From Bacillus cereus ATCC 14579 (lineage in GTDB: Bacteria; Bacillota; Bacilli; Bacillales; Bacillaceae_G): 64,000 nucleotides of DNA. The stretch spans positions 2,024,501-2,088,500 of the forward strand of contig NC_004722.1 in the NCBI RefSeq assembly GCF_000007825.1, in the 5' to 3' direction. The first letter of the stretch is position 1. Each line of letters starts with the position of its first letter. A program made the translations under genes and the position numbers. Of the stretch, positions 17,101-26,111 are shown one piece after another. The notes beneath the pieces are model-generated. The model was given only the letters and a program-made list of their open reading frames with translations. It was not told the DNA's origin and did not search any database.

Positions 17101-17313
17101 ATGAAGAACACATGTATTGTTTGTGGCGGTGAGGAGTTTTTTTCCTCAACGTTATATGCACGTACGAAACAAGATTGGGCATATGCACCAAACATGTATC
17201 GATTTGAAAAAGTATTTATTGAGCATCGAGATGAAGAAAATTATCCAGTGTTTCAAGAAATTACAGCGAAACATTGTTGTGGATGCGGCCATATTATGTT
17301 GTATCATGAATGA
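17101..17313 (+). CDS. Small zinc-ribbon-like protein
   Basis: A 70-residue protein from ATG 17101 (an in-frame TTG precedes it), with AGGAGGGG upstream. Two Cys pairs, CIVCGG near the N-terminus and HCCGCGH near the C-terminus, are spaced as in a zinc ribbon. The middle is aromatic and charged (DWAYAPNMYRFEK). Function unknown; a terminator follows directly. Confidence 0.75.
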   Translation: MKNTCIVCGGEEFFSSTLYARTKQDWAYAPNMYRFEKVFIEHRDEENYPVFQEITAKHCCGCGHIMLYHE

Positions 17314-17344
17314 ACACACCAAGCATGACTTGGTGTGTTTTTTT
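17313..17344. terminator. Intrinsic terminator between convergent genes
   Basis: AACACACCAAG pairs with CTTGGTGTGTT around 5 bases, followed by T-runs. It serves the plus-strand zinc-ribbon gene; the minus-strand membrane gene ends right beside it. Confidence 0.92.
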
Positions 17345-17681
17345 AAAACGCTGACAAAGCAAGCGGATAAAATAAAGTGAATAAAACAGAAAAACTACCA
17401 AAACCAATTGCTGTATATCCAAGTGTTCTTGCTCCGAAATTGACAGCTAATAGACCAACTAAAATTGCTAGGGAGCCGAGCGTAACTGGATAAAAAGCAA
17501 TGGAGAATAACGAAAGAAATAAAGCGACATAGCCTACCATTGCACCGGTATTTGTACCTTCTATCTCATTTGCAATTTCTTTACGCTTATGTCTAATTGG
17601 AATGCCAGCTGGTGATATTTCAGCTGCATACTCTTCGTTTTTTTCACCACTTTTAAAATGATGATTTCTCTTTCTTCGCAT
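17343..17681 (-). CDS. Small membrane protein (DUF4190-like)
   Basis: A 112-residue protein. A basic N-terminal tail of about 45 residues is followed by closely packed hydrophobic segments (VGYVALFLSLFSIAFYPVTLG, LAILVGLLAVNFG, TAIGFGSFSVLFTLFYPLAL). The pattern of Gly-rich helices fits DUF4190-type small membrane proteins, but that is a loose match. The first ATG (17687) touches the GAGAGGG ribosome site; the second, two codons on at 17681, has the proper spacing and is taken as the start. Confidence 0.72.
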   Translation of the reverse strand: MRRKRNHHFKSGEKNEEYAAEISPAGIPIRHKRKEIANEIEGTNTGAMVGYVALFLSLFSIAFYPVTLGSLAILVGLLAVNFGARTLGYTAIGFGSFSVLFTLFYPLALSAF

Positions 17682-17886
17682 GTACATCCCTCTCTTTCAA
17701 TTGGGTGTACCTATAGTATCTTTCATAAAGAGAAGAACATGAGTATGAGTTAAACCCAAGTAAAGCAAAAATTGGAGAATAAAGATTCCTTCATTAGCAT
17801 GTATATCTCCTTATGAAGATAAAACAGGAATTTTGGAAAATGATATAGAATGAAATGAGTGATAAAGCGTGAAGGTAGGGGAATGT

Positions 17887-18567
17887 ATGACGAAATTTAA
17901 TTGGCATGAATCAGCAGAAAAGAAATGGGATAGTAGCGCAGAGTTTTGGAATCAAAATAGTCAAGAGATGTGGGACAGTGGTAGCAGAAGTACAATTATT
18001 CCGTTTTTTGAACAATACGTGAAGAAAGAAGCACAAGTGCTCGATGTTGGTTGTGGTGATGGGTACGGTACATATAAATTAAGTAGCGCAGGCTATAAAG
18101 CAGTGGGAGTAGATTTATCGGAAGTGATGATTCAAAAAGGTAAGGAGCGCGGAGAAGGACCGAATTTATCTTTTATAAAAGGAGATCTTTCTGCATTACC
18201 ATTTGAAAATGAGCAATTTGAATCAATTATGGCAATTAATTCTTTAGAATGGACGGAAGAGCCATTACGAGCGTTAAATGAAATAAAGCGTGTGTTAAAG
18301 AAAGATGGATATGCATGTATTGCAATTTTAGGGCCGACAGCAAAGCCACGAGAGAACAGTTATCTTCGCTTGTATGGAAAAGACGTTGTTTGTAATACGA
18401 TGATGCCTTGGGAATTTGAACAGTTAGCGAAAGAACAAGGTTTTAAAGTTATAGATGGCATCGGCGTATATAAGCGCGGAGTAAATGAGAAGATGTTAGG
18501 TCAACTACCTACAGAGTTACAACAATCGTTAACATTCTTATGGGTATTTATGTTAAAAAACGTATAA
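17887..18567 (+). CDS. Class I SAM-dependent methyltransferase
   Basis: A 226-residue Rossmann-fold methyltransferase. Motif I is VLDVGCGDGYGTYKL at about residues 50-64. The acidic residue after strand 2 is in AVGVDLSE, and motif IV-like FESIMAINSLEWTEEP follows. The methyl acceptor cannot be told. ATG 17887 is preferred over GTG 17869 because AAGGTAGGGG lies just upstream. The gene stands alone between divergent and downstream units. Confidence 0.88.
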   Translation: MTKFNWHESAEKKWDSSAEFWNQNSQEMWDSGSRSTIIPFFEQYVKKEAQVLDVGCGDGYGTYKLSSAGYKAVGVDLSEVMIQKGKERGEGPNLSFIKGDLSALPFENEQFESIMAINSLEWTEEPLRALNEIKRVLKKDGYACIAILGPTAKPRENSYLRLYGKDVVCNTMMPWEFEQLAKEQGFKVIDGIGVYKRGVNEKMLGQLPTELQQSLTFLWVFMLKNV

Positions 18568-18661
18568 AGAAATGAAAGAATTTTTAGGAGGTAAATAAGT
18601 GCAGAAAATACAAAAAACTGATACAATATCATCAGAACCAATTAAAGGGGGACTAGGGTAT

Positions 18662-20350
18662 ATGACAACTACTACAACAGTGAAATCCGATATTGAAATC
18701 GCACAAGAAGCGAGTATGAAGAAGATTCAAGAAATTGCAGCTGATTTAAATATTTTAGAAGATGAATTAGAGCCATACGGGCATTATAAAGGTAAGTTAT
18801 CTCTTGATATTTTTAAGCGCTTACAAGATGAGAAAGACGGTAAAGTTGTTTTAGTAACAGCGATTAACCCAACTCCAGCTGGAGAAGGTAAATCAACAGT
18901 AACAGTTGGTTTAGGTCAAGCTTTTAACAAAATTGGTAAGAAAACAGTAATTGCACTTCGTGAACCATCTCTTGGACCGACGATGGGATTAAAAGGTGGA
19001 GCAGCAGGTGGCGGTTTTTCACAAGTCGTACCAATGGAAGACATTAACCTTCACTTTACTGGAGATATCCATGCGATCACAACTGCCAATAACGCATTAG
19101 CAGCGTTTATTGATAATCATATCCAACAAGGAAACACACTTGGAATTGATACGCGTAAAATTGTTTGGAAACGCTGTGTTGACTTAAATGATCGTGCCCT
19201 TCGTAACGTAGTAATTGGTCTGGGTGGACCTGTACAAGGTGTACCACGTGAAGACGGTTTTGACATTACAGTAGCATCTGAAATTATGGCCGTGTTCTGC
19301 CTTGCAACAGATATTCAAGACTTAAAAGCGCGTCTATCTCGCATCGTAGTTGCTTATAACTTTGCAAATCAACCTGTAACGGTTAAAGATTTAGGTGTAG
19401 AAGGTGCGTTAACACTATTATTAAAAGACGCATTAAAGCCGAACTTAGTACAAACGTTAGAAAATACACCAGCTATCATTCATGGCGGACCATTTGCGAA
19501 TATCGCTCACGGTTGTAACAGTGTTATCGCTACAACAATGGCAGCAAAATTAGGTGATTATGTTATTACAGAGGCTGGATTCGGTGCTGATTTAGGTGCT
19601 GAGAAGTTTTTAGATATTAAAGCTCGTGCAGCTGGCATTAAACCAGAAGCAGTTGTTATTGTTGCGACGATTCGTGCGCTTAAAATGCATGGCGGCGTTG
19701 CAAAAGATCAATTAAAAGAAGAAAATGTAGATGCATTAGCAAAAGGTATGGAAAACTTACAGAAGCATGTTGAAACAATTCAAAGCTTCGGTGTGCCTTT
19801 CGTAATTGCAATTAATAAATTCATTACAGATACAGATGCAGAAGTTACATACTTACAAGAGTGGTGTAATGAGCGTGGCTATGCAGTATCCTTAACAGAA
19901 GTTTGGGAGAAAGGTGGCCAAGGCGGAGTTGACCTTGCTGAAAAAGTACTAAAAGAAATCGAAAAAGGTGAAAACAACTACGCACCACTTTATGAATTAG
20001 AATTACCATTAGAAGAAAAAATTCGTACAATTGCTCAAAAAGTATATGGCGCAAAAGATATTGAATTTGCTCCGAAAGCACGTAAGCAATTAGCTCAATA
20101 TGAAGGAGAAGGTTGGAGTAATCTACCAGTTTGTATGGCGAAAACACAATACTCTCTTTCTGACGATGTAACAAAATTAGGTCGTCCATCTGACTTTATC
20201 GTTACAATTCGTGAGCTAAAACCATCGATCGGTGCAGGCTTTATCGTTGCGTTAACAGGTACAATGTTAACAATGCCAGGTCTTCCAAAACAGCCAGCAG
20301 CACTTCAAATGGATGTAAATGAAGATGGAAAAGCAGTAGGTTTATTCTAA
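18662..20350 (+). CDS. fhs: Formate-tetrahydrofolate ligase
   Basis: A 562-residue enzyme that makes 10-formyl-tetrahydrofolate from formate, ATP and THF, feeding one-carbon metabolism. It contains the ATP loop PTPAGEGKSTVTVGL and the family signature LKGGAAGGGFSQVVPMEDIN. The start at ATG 18662 after AAAGGGGGAC gives the usual family length; the frame is open 21 codons further upstream. A strong terminator follows. Confidence 0.97.
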   Translation: MTTTTTVKSDIEIAQEASMKKIQEIAADLNILEDELEPYGHYKGKLSLDIFKRLQDEKDGKVVLVTAINPTPAGEGKSTVTVGLGQAFNKIGKKTVIALREPSLGPTMGLKGGAAGGGFSQVVPMEDINLHFTGDIHAITTANNALAAFIDNHIQQGNTLGIDTRKIVWKRCVDLNDRALRNVVIGLGGPVQGVPREDGFDITVASEIMAVFCLATDIQDLKARLSRIVVAYNFANQPVTVKDLGVEGALTLLLKDALKPNLVQTLENTPAIIHGGPFANIAHGCNSVIATTMAAKLGDYVITEAGFGADLGAEKFLDIKARAAGIKPEAVVIVATIRALKMHGGVAKDQLKEENVDALAKGMENLQKHVETIQSFGVPFVIAINKFITDTDAEVTYLQEWCNERGYAVSLTEVWEKGGQGGVDLAEKVLKEIEKGENNYAPLYELELPLEEKIRTIAQKVYGAKDIEFAPKARKQLAQYEGEGWSNLPVCMAKTQYSLSDDVTKLGRPSDFIVTIRELKPSIGAGFIVALTGTMLTMPGLPKQPAALQMDVNEDGKAVGLF

Positions 20351-20398
20351 AAGGTTGTAATTCATCTCGTTTATCTGTAAACTATATATACATCAAGT

Positions 20399-20430
20399 GG
20401 CGCCTTTCCATCGAAAGGCGCCTGTTTTTT
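20399..20430 (+). terminator. Intrinsic terminator after fhs
   Basis: GGCGCCTTTC pairs with GAAAGGCGCC over a 4-base loop, followed by TTTTTT. The T-run ends where the next gene's GGAGGA ribosome site begins, so the next gene must be read from a start inside or before the hairpin, or by read-through. Confidence 0.93.
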
Positions 20431-20440
20431 GGAGGAAATT

Positions 20441-20968
20441 ATGTTTGATCCAACTGCTTTTGACAATTTAAAAGTAATCGTAGAAGGTGCTGTGTATGAT
20501 TTTGATCTACATGGAGATATTCTTGTAACAGATCGAAAAGATATGATGGATCTTGCTTCATTAAGTCGTATATATCATATCTCATTTCAATTAACAGAAC
20601 CGTTTGAACCATTAGTAGAAGCAACATTTTCATTATCTGTGGATGCAAAGAACTTGTCTGGTGAAATACTAGAAGTGCCTCAGTTTACACCAGGTTGTGA
20701 GATGAAGCTAGCATTTTCATTCCCGTTAGAACAACCAGAAGTAAAATGTGAAGAAATTGAAACATTAATGCGTTCTATATGGGGAAAAGAAAGAATGATT
20801 ATGCAGAAAGTTTCATACGAATATAATAAGCAAGCGATTTCATATCATAATAAGGTAGAGGTTCTATTTCAAAAAGCGATTACAGAAGACCATGTTGATG
20901 ATTTAATAGCTGTTATTTCACACATGATAGAAACGGTGCGAACAATACAGCATTTTCTTCAAAAATAG
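20441..20968 (+). CDS. Conserved hypothetical protein
   Basis: A 175-residue soluble protein from ATG 20441 with GGAGGA 4-5 bp upstream. The N-terminal two thirds look beta-rich (VIVEGAVYDFDLHGDILV, MKLAFSFPLEQPEV), and the C-terminal third is helical. No signal peptide, membrane segment or motif I recognise. It lies 19 bp before the helicase gene and probably shares its transcript. Confidence 0.7.
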   Translation: MFDPTAFDNLKVIVEGAVYDFDLHGDILVTDRKDMMDLASLSRIYHISFQLTEPFEPLVEATFSLSVDAKNLSGEILEVPQFTPGCEMKLAFSFPLEQPEVKCEEIETLMRSIWGKERMIMQKVSYEYNKQAISYHNKVEVLFQKAITEDHVDDLIAVISHMIETVRTIQHFLQK

Positions 20969-20987
20969 AGATAAAGGAGAAAAACAA

Positions 20988-22157
20988 ATGATAAAAGATA
21001 TGCAACCATTTTTACAACAAGCTTGGGAGAAGGCTGGTTTTAAAGAGTTAACTGAAATTCAAAAACAAGCGATTCCAACTATTTTAGAAGGACAAGACGT
21101 TATAGCTGAATCTCCAACTGGAACAGGAAAAACATTAGCGTACTTATTACCCCTTTTACATAAAATTAATCCTGAAGTAAAACAGCCACAAGTTGTTGTT
21201 TTAGCGCCAACACGTGAACTTGTAATGCAAATTCATGAAGAGGTTCAAAAGTTTACAGCAGGAACTGAAATTTCAGGTGCATCTTTAATTGGTGGTGCAG
21301 ATATTAAGCGCCAAGTTGAAAAATTAAAGAAACACCCAAGAGTAATTGTCGGTTCACCAGGCCGTATTTTAGAATTAATTCGTATGAAAAAGCTAAAAAT
21401 GCATGAAGTAAAAACAATTGTATTTGATGAGTTTGATCAAATTGTAAAGCAAAAAATGATGGGCGCAGTGCAAGATGTAATTAAATCAACGATGCGCGAT
21501 CGTCAATTAGTATTCTTCTCGGCGACAATGACAAAAGCGGCAGAAGATGCGGCACGTGATTTAGCAGTGGAACCACAATTAGTACGTGTAACACGTGCAG
21601 AATCAAAAAGCTTAGTTGAGCATACGTATATCATTTGTGAGCGACGCGAAAAAAATGATTACGTAAGAAGAATTATGCATATGGGCGATGTAAAAGCAGT
21701 TGCGTTCTTAAACGACCCATTCCGTTTAGATGAAATTACTGAGAAATTGAAATTCCGTAAAATGAAAGCAGCAGCTCTTCATGCAGAAGCAAGTAAACAA
21801 GAGCGTGAAGCGACAATGCGTGCTTTCCGCGGAGGGAAATTAGAAATTCTACTTGCTACTGATATTGCAGCACGCGGTATCGATATTGACGATTTAACAC
21901 ACGTAATTCATTTAGAGTTACCAGACACAGTAGACCAATATATTCACCGCTCAGGACGTACTGGACGTATGGGTAAAGAAGGAACTGTCGTGTCTCTTGT
22001 AACACCACAAGAAGAGCGTAAATTACTACAATTTGCGAAAAAACTAGGCATCGTATTTACGAAGCAAGAAATGTTCAAGGGATCATTTGTAGAAACGAAA
22101 CCGAAAGCACCAAAGAAAAAGAAACCAGCATTTACTGGGAAGAAAAAGCCTAGATAA
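20988..22157 (+). CDS. yfmL: DEAD-box-type RNA helicase (YfmL-like)
   Basis: A 389-residue two-domain ATP-dependent RNA helicase. The Q motif region, the P-loop SPTGTGKT, PTREL, the Walker B, SAT and the last motif HRSGRTGRMG are all present. The Walker B reads DEFD rather than DEAD. The tail is Lys-rich (KPKAPKKKKP), which suits RNA binding. Size and motif set fit B. subtilis YfmL, which acts in ribosome assembly. AAAGGAG lies 7-8 bp before ATG 20988. Confidence 0.88.
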   Translation: MIKDMQPFLQQAWEKAGFKELTEIQKQAIPTILEGQDVIAESPTGTGKTLAYLLPLLHKINPEVKQPQVVVLAPTRELVMQIHEEVQKFTAGTEISGASLIGGADIKRQVEKLKKHPRVIVGSPGRILELIRMKKLKMHEVKTIVFDEFDQIVKQKMMGAVQDVIKSTMRDRQLVFFSATMTKAAEDAARDLAVEPQLVRVTRAESKSLVEHTYIICERREKNDYVRRIMHMGDVKAVAFLNDPFRLDEITEKLKFRKMKAAALHAEASKQEREATMRAFRGGKLEILLATDIAARGIDIDDLTHVIHLELPDTVDQYIHRSGRTGRMGKEGTVVSLVTPQEERKLLQFAKKLGIVFTKQEMFKGSFVETKPKAPKKKKPAFTGKKKPR

Positions 22158-22168
22158 ATGATAGGGAA

Positions 22169-22198
22169 GGCGTAACCATTTGTAGTTACGTCTTTTTT
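22169..22198 (+). terminator. Intrinsic terminator after the helicase gene
   Basis: GGCGTAAC pairs with GTTACGTC (one G-T pair), followed by TTTTTT. Confidence 0.88.
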
Positions 22199-22216
22199 GT
22201 TTGTAAACAAGCGATA

Positions 22217-22342
22217 ATGGGAATTGTATTAGTGTTTTTAATGTGCCTATCATATATATGCTTCTACTGGGAGTATCGAAAAAAGGGTAGTTTATTTATT
22301 TGGTTTATACGAGGAAATAATATAAAAAAAGTCGAATATTAA
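22217..22342 (+). CDS. Possible 41-residue membrane peptide
   Basis: ATG 22217 opens a short frame: one hydrophobic segment (GIVLVFLMCLSYICFYW), then a basic, amphipathic tail (EYRKKGSLFIWFIRGNN). There is no good ribosome site (only AAGCGA). It may be a real small membrane protein or chance. Confidence 0.35.
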   Translation: MGIVLVFLMCLSYICFYWEYRKKGSLFIWFIRGNNIKKVEY

Positions 22343-22375
22343 ACTGACACGAAATAATAAAAAGAAGGTACACAT

Positions 22376-23185
22376 ATGGATAGGAAATTAGGAATGTTTT
22401 TAAATACGAAACATATTGAAGTAAACGAAGGAATACAAAAAGCAAGGGAATGGGATTTAGAATATATTCAATTATATGCTATGAATAAAAACTTTAACTT
22501 AGCTAATATCTCAATGGTAGAATGGAATACTTTAAAGAAAAGCTTATCTTTTAATGGAATAAAGATTCCATCATTAGCAATTAGTTTTGGAGAAAATGGA
22601 ATTATGGGAATAGAAGCTGAGAGTGCAATAGATCAGTTTAAATATATTACTGACAGAGGTTTGGGGCTTGGGGCAAAGATCATAACAGCTCATATTGGAA
22701 AAGTTCCAGATGATGAAAAAAGTGCCTACTATGATAAAATGCTACGTGTTTGTAATGAAATAGGGGACTTAGCGTTCAGATTTGGAGGATTCTTCGCCAT
22801 TGAGACGGGATCTGAAAAAGCAATAGTATTAAAACGATTTTTAGAAACTGCAAACTCGAAAGGACTAGCTGTTAACTTTGACCCAGCAAATATAATAAGT
22901 GATGTAAATGAAAATCCGGGAGAAGGTTTATTACTATTAAAAGATTATATAGTACAAACTCATATTAAAGATTGTAAAGAAGTGAAAAATGATCGTTCAA
23001 CTAAGTATATAGAAGTCGCAGCAGGGAATGGTGAAGTAGATTTCGATATATTCTTCAAAGTATTAGATAAAATTGGATTCGACGGATATAACATGATTGA
23101 AAGAAATGATTATTTTGATGAACTGGATGGGATGAGTCAGTCGATAAATTTTGCAAAGAAGTACATACCAACTCAAAAGGAATAA
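22376..23185 (+). CDS. Sugar phosphate isomerase/epimerase-like TIM barrel
   Basis: A 269-residue protein of the xylose isomerase-like TIM-barrel (AP endonuclease 2) superfamily. Metal-binding type residues appear along the barrel: IITAHIG, FAIETGSE, LAVNFDPANI, QTHIKD and MIERND. The substrate is unknown. It has the GAAGGT ribosome site and lies 55 bp before a VOC-family gene. Confidence 0.82.
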   Translation: MDRKLGMFLNTKHIEVNEGIQKAREWDLEYIQLYAMNKNFNLANISMVEWNTLKKSLSFNGIKIPSLAISFGENGIMGIEAESAIDQFKYITDRGLGLGAKIITAHIGKVPDDEKSAYYDKMLRVCNEIGDLAFRFGGFFAIETGSEKAIVLKRFLETANSKGLAVNFDPANIISDVNENPGEGLLLLKDYIVQTHIKDCKEVKNDRSTKYIEVAAGNGEVDFDIFFKVLDKIGFDGYNMIERNDYFDELDGMSQSINFAKKYIPTQKE

Positions 23186-23240
23186 CGATAGTATTTGTAG
23201 AAAGCTACATAGAATATAAAAACCATTAGGGGGAAATGTA

Positions 23241-23624
23241 ATGATCCATAAAGTAGGACAAATTATGTTATATGTAAATAATCAAGATGAGGCAGTAAAT
23301 TTTTGGACGGAAAAGGTAGGGTTTCATGTAGTAGCAGAGGAAGATAACAAGCAAGGAATGAGATGGATTGAAATTGCTCCGACTAACGGTGCAGAAACGA
23401 GCATTATATTACATAATAAAGAAGTTATTTCTAAAATGAGCCCAGAATTGAATCTTGGTACACCGTCCTTAATGTTCTTCTCAGAAAATCTTGATCAATT
23501 ATATACAGATTTAACAAACAAAAATGTTACTGTTGGAGAAATGGTAACTATGCCTTCTGGTAAAGTGTTTAACTTTGCTGATAGCGAAGGGAATTATTTT
23601 GCGGTTATGGAGAAGAACCAATAA
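23241..23624 (+). CDS. VOC (glyoxalase/bleomycin resistance) family protein
   Basis: A 127-residue protein with two beta-alpha-beta-beta-beta halves: VGQIMLYVNNQDEAVNFWTE at the N-terminus and SLMFFSENLDQLYTDLTN in the second half, ending in FADSEGNYFAVMEKN. This is the usual vicinal-oxygen-chelate layout with a Glu in the last strand. The substrate cannot be told. A strong two-way terminator follows. Confidence 0.88.
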   Translation: MIHKVGQIMLYVNNQDEAVNFWTEKVGFHVVAEEDNKQGMRWIEIAPTNGAETSIILHNKEVISKMSPELNLGTPSLMFFSENLDQLYTDLTNKNVTVGEMVTMPSGKVFNFADSEGNYFAVMEKNQ

Positions 23625-23641
23625 TAATATTGCTATGTGAA

Positions 23642-23671
23642 AATCCCCCTCAAATATATTTGAGGGGGATT
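23642..23671. terminator. Two-way intrinsic terminator
   Basis: AATCCCCCTCAAA pairs with TTTGAGGGGGATT over 4 bases, with T-rich and A-rich flanks. It lies between the VOC gene and the converging phospholipase-like gene. Confidence 0.93.
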
Positions 23672-24308
23672 AAATTTTTGAAGTGGATTTTTCATTAGAG
23701 AGTTGTTTAATAAAAAATACTCCTTTTTCAATCGCTGTCTCAATATAGCCAACGATTTGGTCAAACGTAAATACTTGTAAGTCTTCATGCAAATATTGCT
23801 TTGGATACAACATATCTTCAAAAAGATACTTTCGAAAAGCTAAAACGTTTTCTTTAGAAACCTCTTCAATATCCACAATGTGAGCCTCTTGATTGAGAAG
23901 AGAGAAAAGCTGTTGTTCTTGATCGTAATGATGAAGCAACTTTGCATTTAACAATTTAAAATCGTTATAGTACAGGGGTGCGATAGTTTCGTCATTCTCT
24001 ATTCTATTTTTTAGCCAAGGTAGAAAAAATCCACTTAGCCAATTATCATCGGCGATGAGATGGGTATAATAGCCTAAAATAAATGGGGAATTTATATGTG
24101 ATTCATATTTATGAAAAAATGAATCATAATCTATTCTTCTCGTATAGTTCTTCGTTGTACCGGCATAAAAATGTGAGGTTCCTTTTTCTTTTTTTGAATG
24201 AACAGCATCAGGGGCTACAGCTCCAAGTAAGAAAGAAGTCTTATCGTGAATAGATAGTTTCTCAGCAATACCGTTAGCGATAATAACATGCATAATTCGT
24301 GATCCCAT
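23670..24308 (-). CDS. Zinc-dependent phospholipase C-like hydrolase
   Basis: A 212-residue protein. The N-terminal SRIMHVIIANGIAEKL, LLGAVAPDAVH and YYTHLIADDNW supply His/Asp residues in the pattern of the zinc-dependent phospholipase C / S1-P1-like fold. No signal peptide is seen, so it may act inside the cell. ATG 24308 with AGAGGTGG 5 bp away is preferred over GTG 24317. Convergent with the VOC gene. Confidence 0.72.
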   Translation of the reverse strand: MGSRIMHVIIANGIAEKLSIHDKTSFLLGAVAPDAVHSKKEKGTSHFYAGTTKNYTRRIDYDSFFHKYESHINSPFILGYYTHLIADDNWLSGFFLPWLKNRIENDETIAPLYYNDFKLLNAKLLHHYDQEQQLFSLLNQEAHIVDIEEVSKENVLAFRKYLFEDMLYPKQYLHEDLQVFTFDQIVGYIETAIEKGVFFIKQLSNEKSTSKI

Positions 24309-24337
24309 GAATGCCACCTCTGTTTCCAGTATTCATT

Positions 24338-25324
24338 TCAGGAAGAGGACTGAACAGTTAGTATTACTTTCCCTGTACTTTTTCTACTTTCGACCCATTC
24401 ATGTGCTTTCCCTGCATCTTGAAGTGGAAAAGATTTCGTAGCCTTAATTTGTAAACGTCCGTCACGCAAATAACGGAAAACTTCATTTGCAGTTTCTTGG
24501 AGCAGTTCAGGACGCTTTTTTCGTGTGGTTCCAAAGCTAAAACCGAGTATAGAGCGGCAACTTGCATGTAAATCTTTCGTTTGAAAGTTACCAATTTCAC
24601 CGCTAGCATTACCGAAATGAACGAGGCGACCGTAATAAGCAAGGCAGTTTAAACTTCTTTCAGAAACCGTTCCAGAAATAGAGTCTAAAATTACATCAAC
24701 CCCTTCACCATTTGTCAGTTCATTGACTTTCTCTACAAAATCTTCATCTTGATGACAAATAACATAATCAGCTCCAGCATCTAAAGCAATTTCTTTTTTT
24801 GCTTCACTTCCGACAGTGCCTATAACTGTTCCAGCCTCTAATAGTTTAGCAAGTTGAATAGCAGTAGTGCCAATTCCGCCAGCAGCCGCATGAATGAGTA
24901 CAGATTCACCTTGTTGAAGCCTTGCAACATTTGCGAGTAAATTATAGCTTGTAAAAGATACGATTGGACAAGCGGCTGCAGTTTGAAAGTCAACTTCATG
25001 GGGTAATACGAAAGTAAGATTTTCATTTGCAACAACGTATTCTGCGTAAGATCCATTTTGAGGAAAAGCAATGACACGTTGTCCAGGGTGAATATTTTTC
25101 ACATGAGAACCGACACGTTCTACAATACCAGTGGCATCTATACCTAGAATAAAAGGTAGTGCTTTATTTCCTTTTTTACCATAACGTGATTTAATATCAG
25201 CGAAATTTACACTAGTAGCAACTACGCGAATTAAAACTTGATCTTCTGAAATAGCCGGTATATCAAAATCTGTATATTTCATCACTTCAGGACCACCGAA
25301 CGACGTTACAACGATAGCTTTCAT
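24338..25324 (-). CDS. NADPH:quinone oxidoreductase-like MDR enzyme
   Basis: A 328-residue medium-chain dehydrogenase/reductase of the zinc-free quinone oxidoreductase type. It has the N-terminal GroES-like part (DVLIR-like QVLIRVVATSVNFADIKSR), the nucleotide-binding AAAGGIGTTAIQLAK, and VDVILDSISG. The structural zinc Cys cluster is absent. TAGGAGGA precedes the ATG. The preceding phospholipase-like gene lies 30 bp downstream on the same strand, so they may be co-transcribed. Confidence 0.9.
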   Translation of the reverse strand: MKAIVVTSFGGPEVMKYTDFDIPAISEDQVLIRVVATSVNFADIKSRYGKKGNKALPFILGIDATGIVERVGSHVKNIHPGQRVIAFPQNGSYAEYVVANENLTFVLPHEVDFQTAAACPIVSFTSYNLLANVARLQQGESVLIHAAAGGIGTTAIQLAKLLEAGTVIGTVGSEAKKEIALDAGADYVICHQDEDFVEKVNELTNGEGVDVILDSISGTVSERSLNCLAYYGRLVHFGNASGEIGNFQTKDLHASCRSILGFSFGTTRKKRPELLQETANEVFRYLRDGRLQIKATKSFPLQDAGKAHEWVESRKSTGKVILTVQSSS

Positions 25325-25532
25325 TATATGTCCTCCTAAATTTGACTATATAAATTATTTTAAATCTTTATCAGAAATTGGAAAATTATATAATAGTTAT
25401 GTGTGGTTATAAGTGAAGCTTATGAACTCAGTGGATCATTATATTAATTTATATAAAAAACTTTTTCGGAAAAATCGAACGAAATATGAATTACCTGCCA
25501 ATATATAGTGTAAGACAAAGGAGGGCTGGAAT

Positions 25533-26111
25533 ATGAAGGGTGAAATAGATTACGCACATTTAATTCAATTAACTTTATCAGGCAATAAAGAAGCGTATAG
25601 CGAATTGTATGATGTAACGATTCAAGAAGTATATAAAACAGCACATTTTTTAATTGAAGATAAAACGGATGTAGATGATGTCGTTCAAGAAGTATACATA
25701 CAGCTATATGAATCGCTTCGTAAATATGATAGCGAGAAGCCATTTCGCCCTTGGCTAATTGGGCTTGCGATTAAACAAATTCATTCTTATAGAAGAAAGA
25801 GGTGGATGCGACTACGAATTATAAAAAAAGCAGAAGAGCAAAGAAAGCCAGTGCAAATTGATTTTTCTAACGATGTTGTAAGTAAAATATCAAACCAAAA
25901 ACTAATCGAACTCATTCATAAATTACCGTATAAATTGAAACAAGTTATTATCTTAAGATACTTACACGATTATTCACAAGAAGAAGTAGCACAAATATTA
26001 CATATTCCAATCGGTACAGTGAAATCTAGAATTCATGCGGCATTAAAGAAACTACGTCAAAAAGAGCAAGTAGAAGAAATTTTTTTAGGAGAGGTAGGGA
26101 ATGTGAAATGA
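25533..26111 (+). CDS. ECF-type sigma factor
   Basis: A 192-residue sigma-70 family factor with only regions 2 and 4. Region 2 is around DVDDVVQEVYIQLYESLRKY and the KPFRPWLIGLA that follows. Region 4 is the helix-turn-helix YSQEEVAQILHIPIGTVKSR. A strong AAAGGAGG site precedes the ATG. Its stop overlaps the ATG of the next gene, a membrane-anchored partner, as is usual for ECF sigma/anti-sigma pairs. The signal is unknown. Confidence 0.92.
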   Translation: MKGEIDYAHLIQLTLSGNKEAYSELYDVTIQEVYKTAHFLIEDKTDVDDVVQEVYIQLYESLRKYDSEKPFRPWLIGLAIKQIHSYRRKRWMRLRIIKKAEEQRKPVQIDFSNDVVSKISNQKLIELIHKLPYKLKQVIILRYLHDYSQEEVAQILHIPIGTVKSRIHAALKKLRQKEQVEEIFLGEVGNVK

